A DNA stretch of 64,000 nucleotides. Origin: Brevundimonas sp. Root608 (GTDB taxonomy: Bacteria; Pseudomonadota; Alphaproteobacteria; Caulobacterales; Caulobacteraceae). Positions 1 to 10,840 of the stretch are shown here, piece after piece; position 1 is the stretch's first letter; the number at the start of each line of letters is the position of its first letter. The notes under the pieces were generated by a model, which worked only from the letters and a program-made list of their open reading frames with translations, was not told the DNA's origin and ran no database searches. The position numbers and the translations under genes were made by a program. The stretch lies in contig NZ_LMGT01000004.1 in the NCBI RefSeq assembly GCF_001427825.1, forward strand, positions 124,001-188,000, given 5' to 3'.

Positions 1-869
1 CCATCGTCGTGATCGGCTCGGGCGCCATCGGCGTGGAGTTCGGCAGCTTCTACCGCGCCCTGGGCGCCGAGGTGACGATCGTCGAGGCCGTCGACCGGAT
101 CATGCCGGTCGAGGACGAGGAGGTGTCCAAGGCGGCCCAGAAGGCCTTCGAGAAGCGCGGCATGAAATTCCGCACCGGCTGCAAGGTCACCAAGGTGTCG
201 AAGGGCGGCAAGGGCGTGCAGGTGGCCATCGAGGCCGGCGGCAAGGCCGAGACGCTGGAGGCCGAGGTCTGCATCTCGGCGGTCGGCATCACCGCCAACA
301 CCGACGGCATCGGTCTGGAGGCGCTGGGCGTCAACATGGACCGCGGCCACATCACCATCGACGGCCACTGCCAGACCAATGTGAAGGGGCTGTACGCTAT
401 CGGCGACTGCGCCGGCGCGCCCTGGCTGGCGCACAAGGCCTCGCACGAGGGGATCCACGCCGCAGAACACATCGCCGGTTACAAGACGCCCAATGTGAAC
501 TCGCCCATCGCCGGCTGCACCTACGCCCAGCCGCAGGTCGCCTCGGTCGGGATCACCGAGCAGGGCGCGCGCGAGGCCAAGCGCGAGGTCAAGGTCGGCC
601 GCTTCCCCTTCCGCGTGAACGGCAAGGCCGTGGCCGCCGGCGAGGTCGAGGGCTTCGTCAAGGTGATCTTCGATGCGAAGACCGGCGCCCTGATCGGCGC
701 CCACATGATCGGCCACGAGGTCACAGAGATGATCCAGGGCTATGTCACCGCGATCGCCATGGAAGCGACCGAGGAAGACATCCACGGCATCGTCTATCCG
801 CACCCGACCATGTCCGAGGCCATGCACGAGGCGGCGCTGGACGCCTATGGGCGGGTGATCCACATCTGA
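1..869 (+). CDS. lpdA: Dihydrolipoyl dehydrogenase (E3), C-terminal part, cut by window start
   Basis: E3 flavoprotein that reoxidises protein-bound dihydrolipoamide with NAD+ in 2-oxoacid dehydrogenase complexes. The reading frame is open from the first bases, so the FAD-binding N-terminus and redox cysteines lie outside the window. The visible part begins in the NAD-binding fold with the glycine-rich VIGSGAIGVEFG. It continues through the second FAD contact YAIGDCAGAPWLAHKA and ends in the dimerisation domain with the catalytic HPTMSE. The final residues GRVIHI suit an intact C-terminus. Which complex it serves cannot be told because the upstream genes are absent. The family call is secure. 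Confidence 0.95.
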   Translation, partial: IVVIGSGAIGVEFGSFYRALGAEVTIVEAVDRIMPVEDEEVSKAAQKAFEKRGMKFRTGCKVTKVSKGGKGVQVAIEAGGKAETLEAEVCISAVGITANTDGIGLEALGVNMDRGHITIDGHCQTNVKGLYAIGDCAGAPWLAHKASHEGIHAAEHIAGYKTPNVNSPIAGCTYAQPQVASVGITEQGAREAKREVKVGRFPFRVNGKAVAAGEVEGFVKVIFDAKTGALIGAHMIGHEVTEMIQGYVTAIAMEATEEDIHGIVYPHPTMSEAMHEAALDAYGRVIHI

Positions 870-878
870 CGGAATGCA

Positions 879-905
879 TCTCCCTCCCCATGAAGGGGAG
901 GGAGA
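879..905. terminator. Hairpin between convergent genes (single-unit palindromic repeat)
   Basis: A perfect 11 bp stem (879-889 with 895-905) and a 5 base loop sit between the lpdA stop and the convergent acyl-CoA dehydrogenase stop. The sequence TCTCCCTCCCC-ATGAA-GGGGAGGGAGA belongs to a repeat family seen again at 43905-43934 and, in doubled form, at 25462-25602 and 56391-56526. It is placed to act as a bidirectional terminator, but there is no clear T-run. Confidence 0.55.
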
Positions 906-915
906 GCGTTGGGCT

Positions 916-2700
916 CTACCCCGCCAGCACGTCCACGCTCATCCGCTCCAGCAGGGCCCCGCCCTGGCCCACGGCGGCGAGCCGGCTGGACGCATGCCCC
1001 AGAACATTGGCGGCGTAGACCTCGTACAGGGTGATCTTGCCTTCCAGCCACGCGGGATCGCCCTGGCCGCCGTCCAGCTGGTCGCGGGCGTAGAGCGCGC
1101 CCTGGGCCAGCATCCAGCCGCCCGCGACGTCGCCCAGCAGCTTCAGATAGGCGTCGGCGGCGGCGAGGACGTCCGCGGCCCCTTCCGGAGCGGCCTTCCG
1201 GTCCAGCAGCCACAGGGTCGCGTCCTCGACCGCCGTGACGGCGGCGGCGAAGCGCTCGACCGGCTTGCCGGAGTAGAGCCGCGGGAGTCTCGCCAATGTC
1301 GCCTTCATGTCGGCGATCAGGTCGTGGGCGGACTGGCCGCCGTCCATCGACAGCTTGCGCCCGACCAGATCCATGGCCTGGATGCCGTTGGTGCCCTCAT
1401 AGATCGGGGCGATGCGGGCGTCGCGATAGTGCTGGGCCGCGCCGGTCTCCTCGATGAAGCCCATGCCGCCGTGGATCTGGACGCCCAGGGACGCGACCTC
1501 GCAGCCGACATCGGTGGACCAGGCCTTGGCGATGGGGGTGAACAGGTCCTCGCGGCCCTTCCAGCGCCGGCGCTCTTCCCCGGTCGCCGAATGCCTGGCC
1601 AGATCGGCGGCGACCCCTGTGGACAGGCAGACGGCCCGGGCGGCGGCGACCTTGGCCTTCATCACCGACAGGGTGCGACGGACGTCGGGATGATCGACGA
1701 TCGGGGCGTTGGCCTCGCCGGTCCAGACCGACCGGCCCTGCCGCCGCTCGAGGGCATAGGCGAGGGCGTGCTGATAGGCGCGTTCGGCGATGCCGACGCC
1801 CTCGACGCCGACGGCGAGGCGGGCGGCGTTCATCATGACGAACATATGGGCCAGGCCCTGGTTGGGCTCACCGACCAGTTCGGCGGTCGCGCCCTCATAG
1901 GACATGACGCAGGTGGGCGAGGCGTGGATGCCCAGCTTGTGCTCGACGCCCACGGGCCGGAAGCCGTTGCGGTCGCCCAGCGTCCCGTCGTCCCTGACCA
2001 GATATTTCGAGGCGAGGAACAGGCTGATGCCCTTGGGGCCGGCCGGGGCGTCGGGCAGGCGGGCCAGCACCATGTGGACGATGTTGTCGGTGGCGTCGTG
2101 GTCGCCCCAGGTGATGAAGATCTTCTGGCCGTTCAGGGCGTAGGTCCCGTCGCCGTTCGGCGTCGCCGTGGCGGTCAGGGCGCCGAGGTCCGAGCCCGCC
2201 TGCGGCTCGGTCAGGACCATGGCCCCGGTCCATTCGCCGGAGACCAGTTTCGATAGATAGATGTCCTTCTGCGACGGCGTGCCGTGCGCCTCCAGCGCCT
2301 CGATGGCGGCCAGCGACAGCATGGGGCACAGGCCGAAGGCCATGTTGGCCGCGTGGACCGTCTCATAGGCCGCCAGCTCGAGGGCCTTGGGCAGTTGCTG
2401 GCCGCCGGCGTGGACGGGGGCGGACAGGCCTGTCCAGCCGCCCGCGGCGAACTGGCGATAGGCGTCCGCGAACCCCGGCGCGGCCGTGACCGCGCCATTG
2501 GCATAGGTGGAGCCCTTCTGGTCGCCGATGCGGTTCAGCGGGGCCAGGACGCCTTCGGATAACTGCGCCGCGGCCTCCAGCACCGCGCCCAGCACGTCGG
2601 CGTCATAGTCGGGGAAGGCGCCGGTGGCGGCGACCTGGTTTATCCCGGCCACGGCCTGCAGGGCGAAAGCGATGTCGCGGACGGGCGCGCGGTAGGTCAT
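916..2700 (-). CDS. Acyl-CoA dehydrogenase, DmdC-like long form
   Basis: FAD-dependent acyl-CoA dehydrogenase of about 594 residues, the long subgroup that includes 3-methylmercaptopropionyl-CoA dehydrogenase DmdC and many uncharacterised beta-oxidation enzymes. Visible marks are the N-terminal segment YRAPVRDIAFAL, the flavin/substrate signature MVLTEPQAGSDLG near residue 170, GQKIFITWGDH, and the C-terminal QIHGGMGFIEE with YEGTNGIQAMD. I chose the ATG at 2700 because family members start with MTYRAP-like sequence; an upstream ATG at 2754 would add 18 unconserved residues. It is divergent from the cytochrome b561 gene. Substrate is not deducible, and DmdC activity in the strict sense is unproven. 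Confidence 0.9.
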   Translation of the reverse strand: MTYRAPVRDIAFALQAVAGINQVAATGAFPDYDADVLGAVLEAAAQLSEGVLAPLNRIGDQKGSTYANGAVTAAPGFADAYRQFAAGGWTGLSAPVHAGGQQLPKALELAAYETVHAANMAFGLCPMLSLAAIEALEAHGTPSQKDIYLSKLVSGEWTGAMVLTEPQAGSDLGALTATATPNGDGTYALNGQKIFITWGDHDATDNIVHMVLARLPDAPAGPKGISLFLASKYLVRDDGTLGDRNGFRPVGVEHKLGIHASPTCVMSYEGATAELVGEPNQGLAHMFVMMNAARLAVGVEGVGIAERAYQHALAYALERRQGRSVWTGEANAPIVDHPDVRRTLSVMKAKVAAARAVCLSTGVAADLARHSATGEERRRWKGREDLFTPIAKAWSTDVGCEVASLGVQIHGGMGFIEETGAAQHYRDARIAPIYEGTNGIQAMDLVGRKLSMDGGQSAHDLIADMKATLARLPRLYSGKPVERFAAAVTAVEDATLWLLDRKAAPEGAADVLAAADAYLKLLGDVAGGWMLAQGALYARDQLDGGQGDPAWLEGKITLYEVYAANVLGHASSRLAAVGQGGALLERMSVDVLAG

Positions 2701-2788
2701 GGTGGGCCTCAACTCGGTCTGTTCCGCGTTCATGCCGTCTTGCCGCCGGGGCATGCAAGCGGCGGCTTGGCGGCGGCTTCGCCGTGGT

Positions 2789-2809
2789 CCAGTCTGGGGC
2801 GCAGACTGG
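2789..2809 (+). promoter_or_regulatory. Hairpin overlapping the Shine-Dalgarno of the cytochrome b561 gene
   Basis: A 7 bp perfect stem (CCAGTCT, 2789-2795, with AGACTGG, 2803-2809) ends inside the GGAG ribosome-binding site at 2808-2811, nine bases before the start codon at 2818. It could lower translation initiation or be a chance structure. No promoter elements stand out around it. Confidence 0.3.
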
Positions 2810-2817
2810 AGCGCGAC

Positions 2818-3369
2818 ATGGCCGAACCTCGTAACCGTTATTCAACCGTCTCGTTGACCTTGCACTGGCTGATCGCCGCCCTGGTCGTGACGCAGGTGGG
2901 CCTGATCGCCGGGCATGAATGGACCGAGGGACCGACCTCGCGCGAGTTCGTCAACGTCCACAAGTCCGTGGGTCTCGGCATTCTGGTTCTGACGCTCGGA
3001 CGCCTGGGCTGGAGGATCGCCAACCCCGCGATTCCGCTGCCCGACGCCATGCCGCGCTGGCAGAAGCTGCTGGCGCGCGCGACCCACGTCCTGTTCTACG
3101 TCTTCCTCATCGCCATGCCGCTGGTCGGCTGGGCGGCGTCATCGGCGGCCGGCCGGGAGATTCTGTGGTTCGGCCTGTTTGAATGGCCCCTGCTGCCGGT
3201 GGGCGGCGGGCGCGAGACCGCGGGCGCCCTCATGGACCTGCATGAACTGGCGGCCAAATTCCTCATCGCCCTGATCGTTCTGCACGTTCTCGGCGCGCTC
3301 AAGCAACATTTCGTCGACCGGGACAATGTGTTGCACCGGATGATTCCGTGGATACCGCGTCGCCCATGA
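2818..3369 (+). CDS. Cytochrome b561 family membrane protein
   Basis: Small four-helix inner-membrane dihaem cytochrome (183 residues) of the bacterial b561/CybB family, expected to move electrons between quinones and periplasmic or membrane partners. The first helix carries LTLHWLIAALVV with a haem-ligand-type histidine; a second histidine follows in FVNVHKSVG. Later helices contain ARATHVLFYVFLIAMPLVGW and LIVLHVLGALKQHF. Start at 2818 is supported by GGAG eight bases upstream; an in-frame ATG at 2740 would add an unconserved leader. Its TGA overlaps the ATG of the yceI-like gene. That b561/YceI pairing is common in proteobacteria and suggests isoprenoid-quinone-related function. Confidence 0.9.
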   Translation: MAEPRNRYSTVSLTLHWLIAALVVTQVGLIAGHEWTEGPTSREFVNVHKSVGLGILVLTLGRLGWRIANPAIPLPDAMPRWQKLLARATHVLFYVFLIAMPLVGWAASSAAGREILWFGLFEWPLLPVGGGRETAGALMDLHELAAKFLIALIVLHVLGALKQHFVDRDNVLHRMIPWIPRRP

Positions 3370-3920
3370 GACTGTGGGTCGCGCTGCTCTTCGCGCTGCT
3401 GACGCCCCTGCTGACCGGGGCGGCGCCGGGGCCCTGGGCCCTTGAGCGGGACGGGTCGAGCATCGAGATGTCCGTCCGGGCTTTCGGCGGCTGGCGCACC
3501 GGGCGGTTCGAGGACTGGCGGGGCTCCGCCGTCATGGATCCCCTGCGTCCGGAGGGCGCCCGGGCCTCGGTGACGGTCCAGGCGGCGTCCCTGAAGATGT
3601 CGCCCGATGTCGCGACCGGACGCGCCATCGGGCCGGCCTTTCTCGACGCGGCGCGCTATCCGGTCATCCGCTTCGAGCTGAAGTCGCTCGAACCGCTGGG
3701 GGGAGACCGCTATACGGCGCGCGCCGACGTCACCATGAAGGGGCGCACGCGGGCGATCGCCTTTCCGCTGGCCTTGCGCGTCAATGGCGACCGGGCGCAT
3801 CTGGCGGGCGCGTTCCAGCTGGATCGCGCGGACTTCGGGATAGGAACGGCGGGACCGTGGAACAGGCTGGTCGGACGGCAGGTGACGGTGCGGGTCGCGC
3901 TTCAGGCGCGACCGTCCTGA
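3366..3920 (+). CDS. YceI family periplasmic lipid-binding protein
   Basis: Secreted protein of 184 residues with a cleavable signal peptide (MRLWVALLFALLTPLLTGAA) followed by a YceI-type lipocalin-like beta-barrel. Family features visible are the early IEMSVRAFGGWRTGRF, the central FLDAARYPVIRFELKSLE and the TMKGRTRAIAFPLAL strand. YceI proteins bind polyisoprenoids in structural studies; the physiological role is not settled. The gene overlaps the b561 gene by 4 bp (ATGA), so the two are probably translationally coupled. Confidence 0.88.
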   Translation: MRLWVALLFALLTPLLTGAAPGPWALERDGSSIEMSVRAFGGWRTGRFEDWRGSAVMDPLRPEGARASVTVQAASLKMSPDVATGRAIGPAFLDAARYPVIRFELKSLEPLGGDRYTARADVTMKGRTRAIAFPLALRVNGDRAHLAGAFQLDRADFGIGTAGPWNRLVGRQVTVRVALQARPS

Positions 3921-4834
3921 GCGCGTCCGACGCGGAGGCCGTTCGGGTCCTGAATGCCGGCGGCCTGGTCATCCTGCCGACCGAAACCGTCTACGGCCTG
4001 GCGGCGGACGCGGGCGACGCCCGCGCGGTCGCCGCGATCTTCGAGGCCAAGGGCCGTCCGCGCTTCAATCCGCTGATCGCCCACGTCGCCGACGCCGTCC
4101 AGGCCGAGGGGGTGGCGGTGTTCGATGGCCGCGCCCGGGCCTTGGCCGAAGCCTTCTGGCCCGGACCCCTGACCATCGTCGCCCCGGTTCGCGACCGGAC
4201 GGCCGTCTGCGACCTGGCCCGGGCCGGGCTGGACAGCGTCGCCGTCCGGGCGCCGGGCCACGCCCGCGCCCGCGCCCTGATCGCGGCGTTCGGGCGGCCG
4301 GTGGTGGCGCCCTCCGCCAACCGGTCGGGACGGCCCAGCCCGACCACCTTCGCCGACGCCGTGGAGGAGACCGGTTTCGCCGCCGGCGCCGCCGTCGACG
4401 GCGGCCCCTGCGCCGTGGGGGTGGAGAGCACCGTCGTCTCCGTGCTGGACGGCCGTGTCGCCCTGTTGCGCCCGGGGTCGGTGACCCGCGAGGAGATCGA
4501 GGCCGTCGTCGGCTCGCTCGACCGGGGCGGGGAGGGGCATCGGTCGCCCGGCCGTCTGACCCGGCACTATGCGCCGGACGCCCCCGTCCGGATCGAGGCG
4601 GAGACGGCGCGGGCCGGCGAGATCCTGCTGGGCTTCGGGCCGGGGGTCGGCGACCCGCGCTGGAGCCTGAGCCCGACCGGCGACCTGCGCGAGGCGGCGG
4701 CCAACCTGTTCCGGCGGCTGCGGGAAGCGGACCGCGGACGGCCTTCGGGGATCGCCGTGTCCCCGATCCCGGCGCATGGCCTCGGCGAGGCCATCAACGA
4801 CCGCCTGAGGCGTGCGGCGGGGTTCGTAGGCTAG
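3857..4834 (+). CDS. L-threonylcarbamoyladenylate synthase (Sua5/TsaC type)
   Basis: Makes threonylcarbamoyl-AMP from threonine, bicarbonate and ATP, the first step of t6A37 tRNA modification. The YrdC domain occupies the first two-thirds, with ILPTETVYGLAADA, KGRPRFNPL, WPGPLTIV, VAPSANRSGRPSPT and GVESTVVS. A C-terminal Sua5 domain follows (SPGRLTRHYAPDAPV linker), so this is the long Sua5 form rather than short TsaC. The start is uncertain: GTG at 3857 lies inside yceI, and later in-frame starts are poor (a CTG at 3917 would overlap the yceI stop). The 3' end overlaps the convergent patatin stop. Confidence 0.93.
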   Translation: MEQAGRTAGDGAGRASGATVLSASDAEAVRVLNAGGLVILPTETVYGLAADAGDARAVAAIFEAKGRPRFNPLIAHVADAVQAEGVAVFDGRARALAEAFWPGPLTIVAPVRDRTAVCDLARAGLDSVAVRAPGHARARALIAAFGRPVVAPSANRSGRPSPTTFADAVEETGFAAGAAVDGGPCAVGVESTVVSVLDGRVALLRPGSVTREEIEAVVGSLDRGGEGHRSPGRLTRHYAPDAPVRIEAETARAGEILLGFGPGVGDPRWSLSPTGDLREAAANLFRRLREADRGRPSGIAVSPIPAHGLGEAINDRLRRAAGFVG

Positions 4835-5880
4835 GCCAGAAAGCGGGCCTTGATGTCGATGCTGGATCGCTCGCCGACATGGTCGATGCAGTGCTCCAGC
4901 CACTCGCCCGCCGCCTCGCGCCCGTGCGCTTTCAGCTCATTGAGGAAGGTCCATTCGGTATTGAATTTCGAGCTCAGCGACTGGGCTCCCAGCCACGGGC
5001 CCGGCTCGATGGCGTGCAGCATCAGGCGGCGATAGCGGTTGTCGCCGGTCCGCTTCAGCCGCCCGTCGGCGATCATGTCCTGGACGAAGGCTATGGCCCT
5101 CAGTTCGGCGACCAGGGGCGCGTTGAACACGATCTCGTTCAGCCGGTCCATGATGTCCCCGGCCGCGCGCGGGACCTCCTCGCGCACGAACGGGTTCAAG
5201 GGCAGCAACAGGATGTCGTCGGGCGTATCGGCGTAGACCAGCGGCCACAAGGCGGGATTCGCCAGATAGCCGCCGTCCCAATAGGGTTCGCCCTCGATCT
5301 CGACCGCCTGGAACAGGTGCGGCAGGCAGGCGGAGGCCAGCAGGACCTGGTCGGTGACCTCGGGGTTTTCAAACAGGCGGGCGCGGCCGTGCTTGACCGC
5401 CGTGGCGGCGACGAACAGCCGGATCGAGGACGCGCGCACGGCCTCGAAATCGATCGTCGTATCCAGAACCCGTTTGAGAGGATTGAGGTTGAACGGATTG
5501 AATTGGTAGGGACTCATCGACATGGCCGCGTTCTCGGCCGACCGCCACAGGCTGCTGTCCTTAAGCCAGCCCGGGGTCATGGCGGCGCTCCAGATCGAGG
5601 AGTCTCCGAATACGTTGCGGCCGCCCGACAGGTTCACCTCGCGCCACAACAGGTCCAGCTGACTTCGGGCGCCCTCTGTCCCGCCCGTATGCAGGCCGCT
5701 GATCAGGGCCGCGGCGTTCATGGCTCCGGCGGACGAGGCGGTCACCGCGCGGATGTCGAGCCGGTCATCCTCCAGCAGGCGGTCCAGCACGCCCCACTGG
5801 AAGGCGCCATGAGAGCCCCCGCCCTGCAGGGCCAGGCTGATGGGCCGGCGTTTCGGCGTGGGCGGCTTTCGCTTCGACAC
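4831..5880 (-). CDS. Patatin-like phospholipase / lipid hydrolase
   Basis: Cytoplasmic serine-aspartate acyl hydrolase of 349 residues. The oxyanion loop GGGSHGAFQWGVLDRL is at residues 20-34, the nucleophile elbow TASSAGAMNAA has Ser50, and the catalytic aspartate is in YWDGGYLANP. The elbow reads A-x-S-x-G instead of the usual G-x-S-x-G. Patatins of this type next to 3-hydroxybutyrate dehydrogenase genes are often linked to polyhydroxyalkanoate metabolism, and the dehydrogenase gene lies 16 bp upstream on the same strand. The lipid or polymer substrate is not determinable from sequence. Confidence 0.88.
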   Translation of the reverse strand: MSKRKPPTPKRRPISLALQGGGSHGAFQWGVLDRLLEDDRLDIRAVTASSAGAMNAAALISGLHTGGTEGARSQLDLLWREVNLSGGRNVFGDSSIWSAAMTPGWLKDSSLWRSAENAAMSMSPYQFNPFNLNPLKRVLDTTIDFEAVRASSIRLFVAATAVKHGRARLFENPEVTDQVLLASACLPHLFQAVEIEGEPYWDGGYLANPALWPLVYADTPDDILLLPLNPFVREEVPRAAGDIMDRLNEIVFNAPLVAELRAIAFVQDMIADGRLKRTGDNRYRRLMLHAIEPGPWLGAQSLSSKFNTEWTFLNELKAHGREAAGEWLEHCIDHVGERSSIDIKARFLA

Positions 5881-5896
5881 CCGCTCGCCTCCGTGC

Positions 5897-6745
5897 CTAC
5901 TGGGCGGTCCAGCCGCCGTCGATGGAGAAGCTGGCCCCGTTGGCCGAGGCCCCGAGGTCGGACGCCAGATACAGCATCATGCCGGTCAGTTCGTCGGTGG
6001 TGACAAACCGCTTGGTGGGCTGCGAGCCCAGGATCACGTCCTTCAGCACCGCCTCCTTCGACATGCCGCGCGTGCGGGCCTGATCGGCGATCTGCTTCTC
6101 GACGATCGGCGTCTCGACGAAGCCGGGGCAGATGGCGTTGCAGGTGATGTTGTCCTCGGCGACCTCGAGCGCGACGGTCTTGGTGAAGCCGATGACGCCG
6201 TGCTTGGCCGCGACATAGGCGGACTTGAACGGGCTCGCGACGAGGCCGTGGGCCGAGGCGATGTTGATGATCCGGCCGCGGCCCTGCGCCTTCATGATCG
6301 GGATGGCCGCACGGGTGGCGTAGAAGGTCGAGGACAGGTTGATGGCGATGATCTGTTCCCACTTGTCGGACGGGAATTTCTCCACCGCCTCGACGTGCTG
6401 GACGCCGGCGTTGTTGATCAGGATGTCGAGGCGGCCCAGCTGGTGCTTGCCGTAAGCCACCATGTCGGCGACCTCGTCGCCGCGCAGCATGTTGGCGGCG
6501 TGATAGCGCACGCGGACGCCGCAGCTGGCTTCCAGCTCGGCCCGGGTGCGTTCAATCTCGGACGGGTCGCCCAGCCCGTTCAGCACCACGTCGCCGCCGC
6601 GCGAGGCGATGGCGCGGGCGAAGGCCAGACCGATGCCCGAGGTCGAGCCCGATATCACCGCCACCTGACCCTTCAGATCACCGATGTCGCGGAAGGGTTC
6701 GCTTGAGGTCTGGGAGCCGTCGCCGCGTTTGGGCCATTGGAACAT
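5897..6745 (-). CDS. bdhA: D-3-hydroxybutyrate dehydrogenase (SDR family)
   Basis: NAD-dependent short-chain dehydrogenase that interconverts 3-hydroxybutyrate and acetoacetate, the last step of PHB use. It shows the cofactor motif SGSTSGIGLAFA, NNAG in ILINNAGVQHVE, and the YxxxK pair in SAYVAAKHGVIGF. The family-specific stretch CPGFVETPIVEKQIADQA separates bdhA from generic SDRs. The 282 residues exceed the usual ~260 because of an N-terminal extension (MFQWPKRGDGSQ) before GQVAVISG. I kept the first ATG as no better internal start is clear. Probably co-transcribed with the patatin gene. Confidence 0.88.
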   Translation of the reverse strand: MFQWPKRGDGSQTSSEPFRDIGDLKGQVAVISGSTSGIGLAFARAIASRGGDVVLNGLGDPSEIERTRAELEASCGVRVRYHAANMLRGDEVADMVAYGKHQLGRLDILINNAGVQHVEAVEKFPSDKWEQIIAINLSSTFYATRAAIPIMKAQGRGRIINIASAHGLVASPFKSAYVAAKHGVIGFTKTVALEVAEDNITCNAICPGFVETPIVEKQIADQARTRGMSKEAVLKDVILGSQPTKRFVTTDELTGMMLYLASDLGASANGASFSIDGGWTAQ

Positions 6746-6812
6746 GGGTATCTCGTCCGTCCGTCAGTCTCGTCAGCCTAGCCGTTCGCGGTTGCGAAGG
6801 CGACAGTCGGGT

Positions 6813-7580
6813 TTAATTTCCCGATCTGGTGAATATCCAGTCTGTGTCGCTGGAGGCCGCCTTGTCAAAGCGATAACCGTCGCGGTCGAACGCCTTCAGG
6901 TCCTGCGGCCGCTCGATCCGTTCATCGATGGCGAACCGCGCCATGCCGCCCCGGGCCTTCTTGGCGAAGAAGGAGATGATCCGGCTTTCGCCATCCTTCG
7001 ATTCGCGGAAGTGCGGCGTGACCACCGGCAGTTTCAGCGCCCGGGCGTCGACGGCGCCGAAATACTCCTGGCTGGCGAGGTTGATCAGGGTGGGATCGGC
7101 CTGTCCCTCGGCGTCGGCGTTCAGCTGCTTCGACAGCCGGTCGCCCCAGAAGTCATAGAGGCTGGACCCGCGCCGGGTCTTCAGCCGCGCGCCCATCTCC
7201 AGCCGATAGGGCTGGATCCGGTCCAGCGGCCGCAGCAGGCCGTAGAAACCCGACAGGATGCGCAGGTGATCCTGGGCCCAGACCAGCGAGGGCTGGTCCA
7301 GCTCGCGCGCCTTGAGACCCTCGTACACGTCGCCGGCGAAGGCGAAGGCGGCCTGGACGCCGCCGGTCGAGCCGGCGTCGAAGGCCTGGAAGCGTTCGCG
7401 GTTCAGGCGTGCCAGGTCGTCGGAGATGTTCATCAGCCGGCGCAATTCAGCGACCGTGCGGGCCCGCGCCGTCCGGGACAGGTTGGCGGTGTCGTCCAGA
7501 AAACGCCGCTCCGAGGCCGGCAGGTCGGGATGGGGCTCGGTGAAATCCAGCCGCTTGGCCGGTGACAGGACGATCAGCAA
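6813..7580 (-). CDS. yaaA: YaaA family peroxide-stress protein
   Basis: DUF328/YaaA family protein of 255 residues. In E. coli YaaA lowers free iron and limits Fenton damage during peroxide stress. Recognised from the N-terminal LIVLSPAKRLDF, the central VWAQDHLRILSGFYGLLRPLD and YRLEMGARL, and the late KARGGMARFAIDERI. The start is TTG at 7580: translation from there gives the conserved MLIVLSPAKRLDF, a GGAG lies about 10 bases upstream, and a longer frame upstream has no family similarity. Confidence 0.92.
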   Translation of the reverse strand: MLIVLSPAKRLDFTEPHPDLPASERRFLDDTANLSRTARARTVAELRRLMNISDDLARLNRERFQAFDAGSTGGVQAAFAFAGDVYEGLKARELDQPSLVWAQDHLRILSGFYGLLRPLDRIQPYRLEMGARLKTRRGSSLYDFWGDRLSKQLNADAEGQADPTLINLASQEYFGAVDARALKLPVVTPHFRESKDGESRIISFFAKKARGGMARFAIDERIERPQDLKAFDRDGYRFDKAASSDTDWIFTRSGN

Positions 7581-7654
7581 GGGGCGGGCTCCGGCGGCGT
7601 TGGCGTGCAGATAGGCCGGTTCGATGACGAATTGAACCGGGCCCGGCGTCGCGG

Positions 7655-8941
<1,287 letters not shown>

Positions 8942-9009
8942 ATTTCCGTCGGCCGTCCTTCCGGGGCGGCCGTTTCTTCACCTCCCCGAGCCACAGGACG
9001 TCGAACACC

Positions 9010-10416
<1,407 letters not shown>

Positions 10417-10440
10417 TCCACGGCTGAGGCGAAACGAAAG

Positions 10441-10475
10441 CGGCGCCGGAGGGGAAGCCCTCCGGCGCCGTTCTT
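10441..10475 (+). terminator. glnA: Rho-independent terminator after glnA
   Basis: A perfect 13 bp GC-rich stem (10441-10453 with 10458-10470, loop GAAG) is followed by TTCTTC. It ends the glnBA transcript. The same hairpin could also serve the convergent lipoprotein gene that stops at 10493. Confidence 0.85.
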
Positions 10476-10492
10476 CATTCGGGATTCGCGAT

Positions 10493-10771
10493 CTAGCGGT
10501 TGGTCGTCTCGACCTCGATGCCGTCACGACCTGCGCGCACGGTCGTGCTGTCGCCCACGCGCGCTTCGGGACGCTCGATGACCACGGTCGGCGGGCTGGC
10601 GGGCACGGGCACGGGAACGGCGACTTCGCGCGTTTCCACGACCGTGCGGGTCTCGGGAGCCGCCGCGGGCGCGGCGGCCTGCTCGGCCGCGGGAGCCGCC
10701 TCCTGTTGGGTGCAAGCCGCGGCCGTCAGGGCGAGGGCGGCGAGGGCGGCGAAACGATGGATGGCGATCAT
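10493..10771 (-). CDS. Small Ala/Pro-rich lipoprotein, hypothetical
   Basis: A 92-residue protein with a lipoprotein signal peptide: IHRFAALAALALTAAAC ends in a lipobox (TAAAC), so residue 20 would be lipidated. The mature part is Ala/Glu/Pro-rich, with the repetitive TREVAVPVPVPASPP, and ends in a short charged segment. No domain is recognised. It is probably a minor envelope lipoprotein, convergent with glnA and separated from it by the terminator. Confidence 0.7.
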   Translation of the reverse strand: MIAIHRFAALAALALTAAACTQQEAAPAAEQAAAPAAAPETRTVVETREVAVPVPVPASPPTVVIERPEARVGDSTTVRAGRDGIEVETTNR

Positions 10772-10840
10772 GGCGGGTCTCCCAACAGGTGATCCCGTCC
10801 AAACCCCGGCGCAAAGCCAAGGTTCCGACCGCGGGGGCCG

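Noticed and set aside
874..2256. 460-residue plus-strand open frame opposite the acyl-CoA dehydrogenase
   Set aside because: Antisense shadow; the dehydrogenase motifs are on the minus strand.
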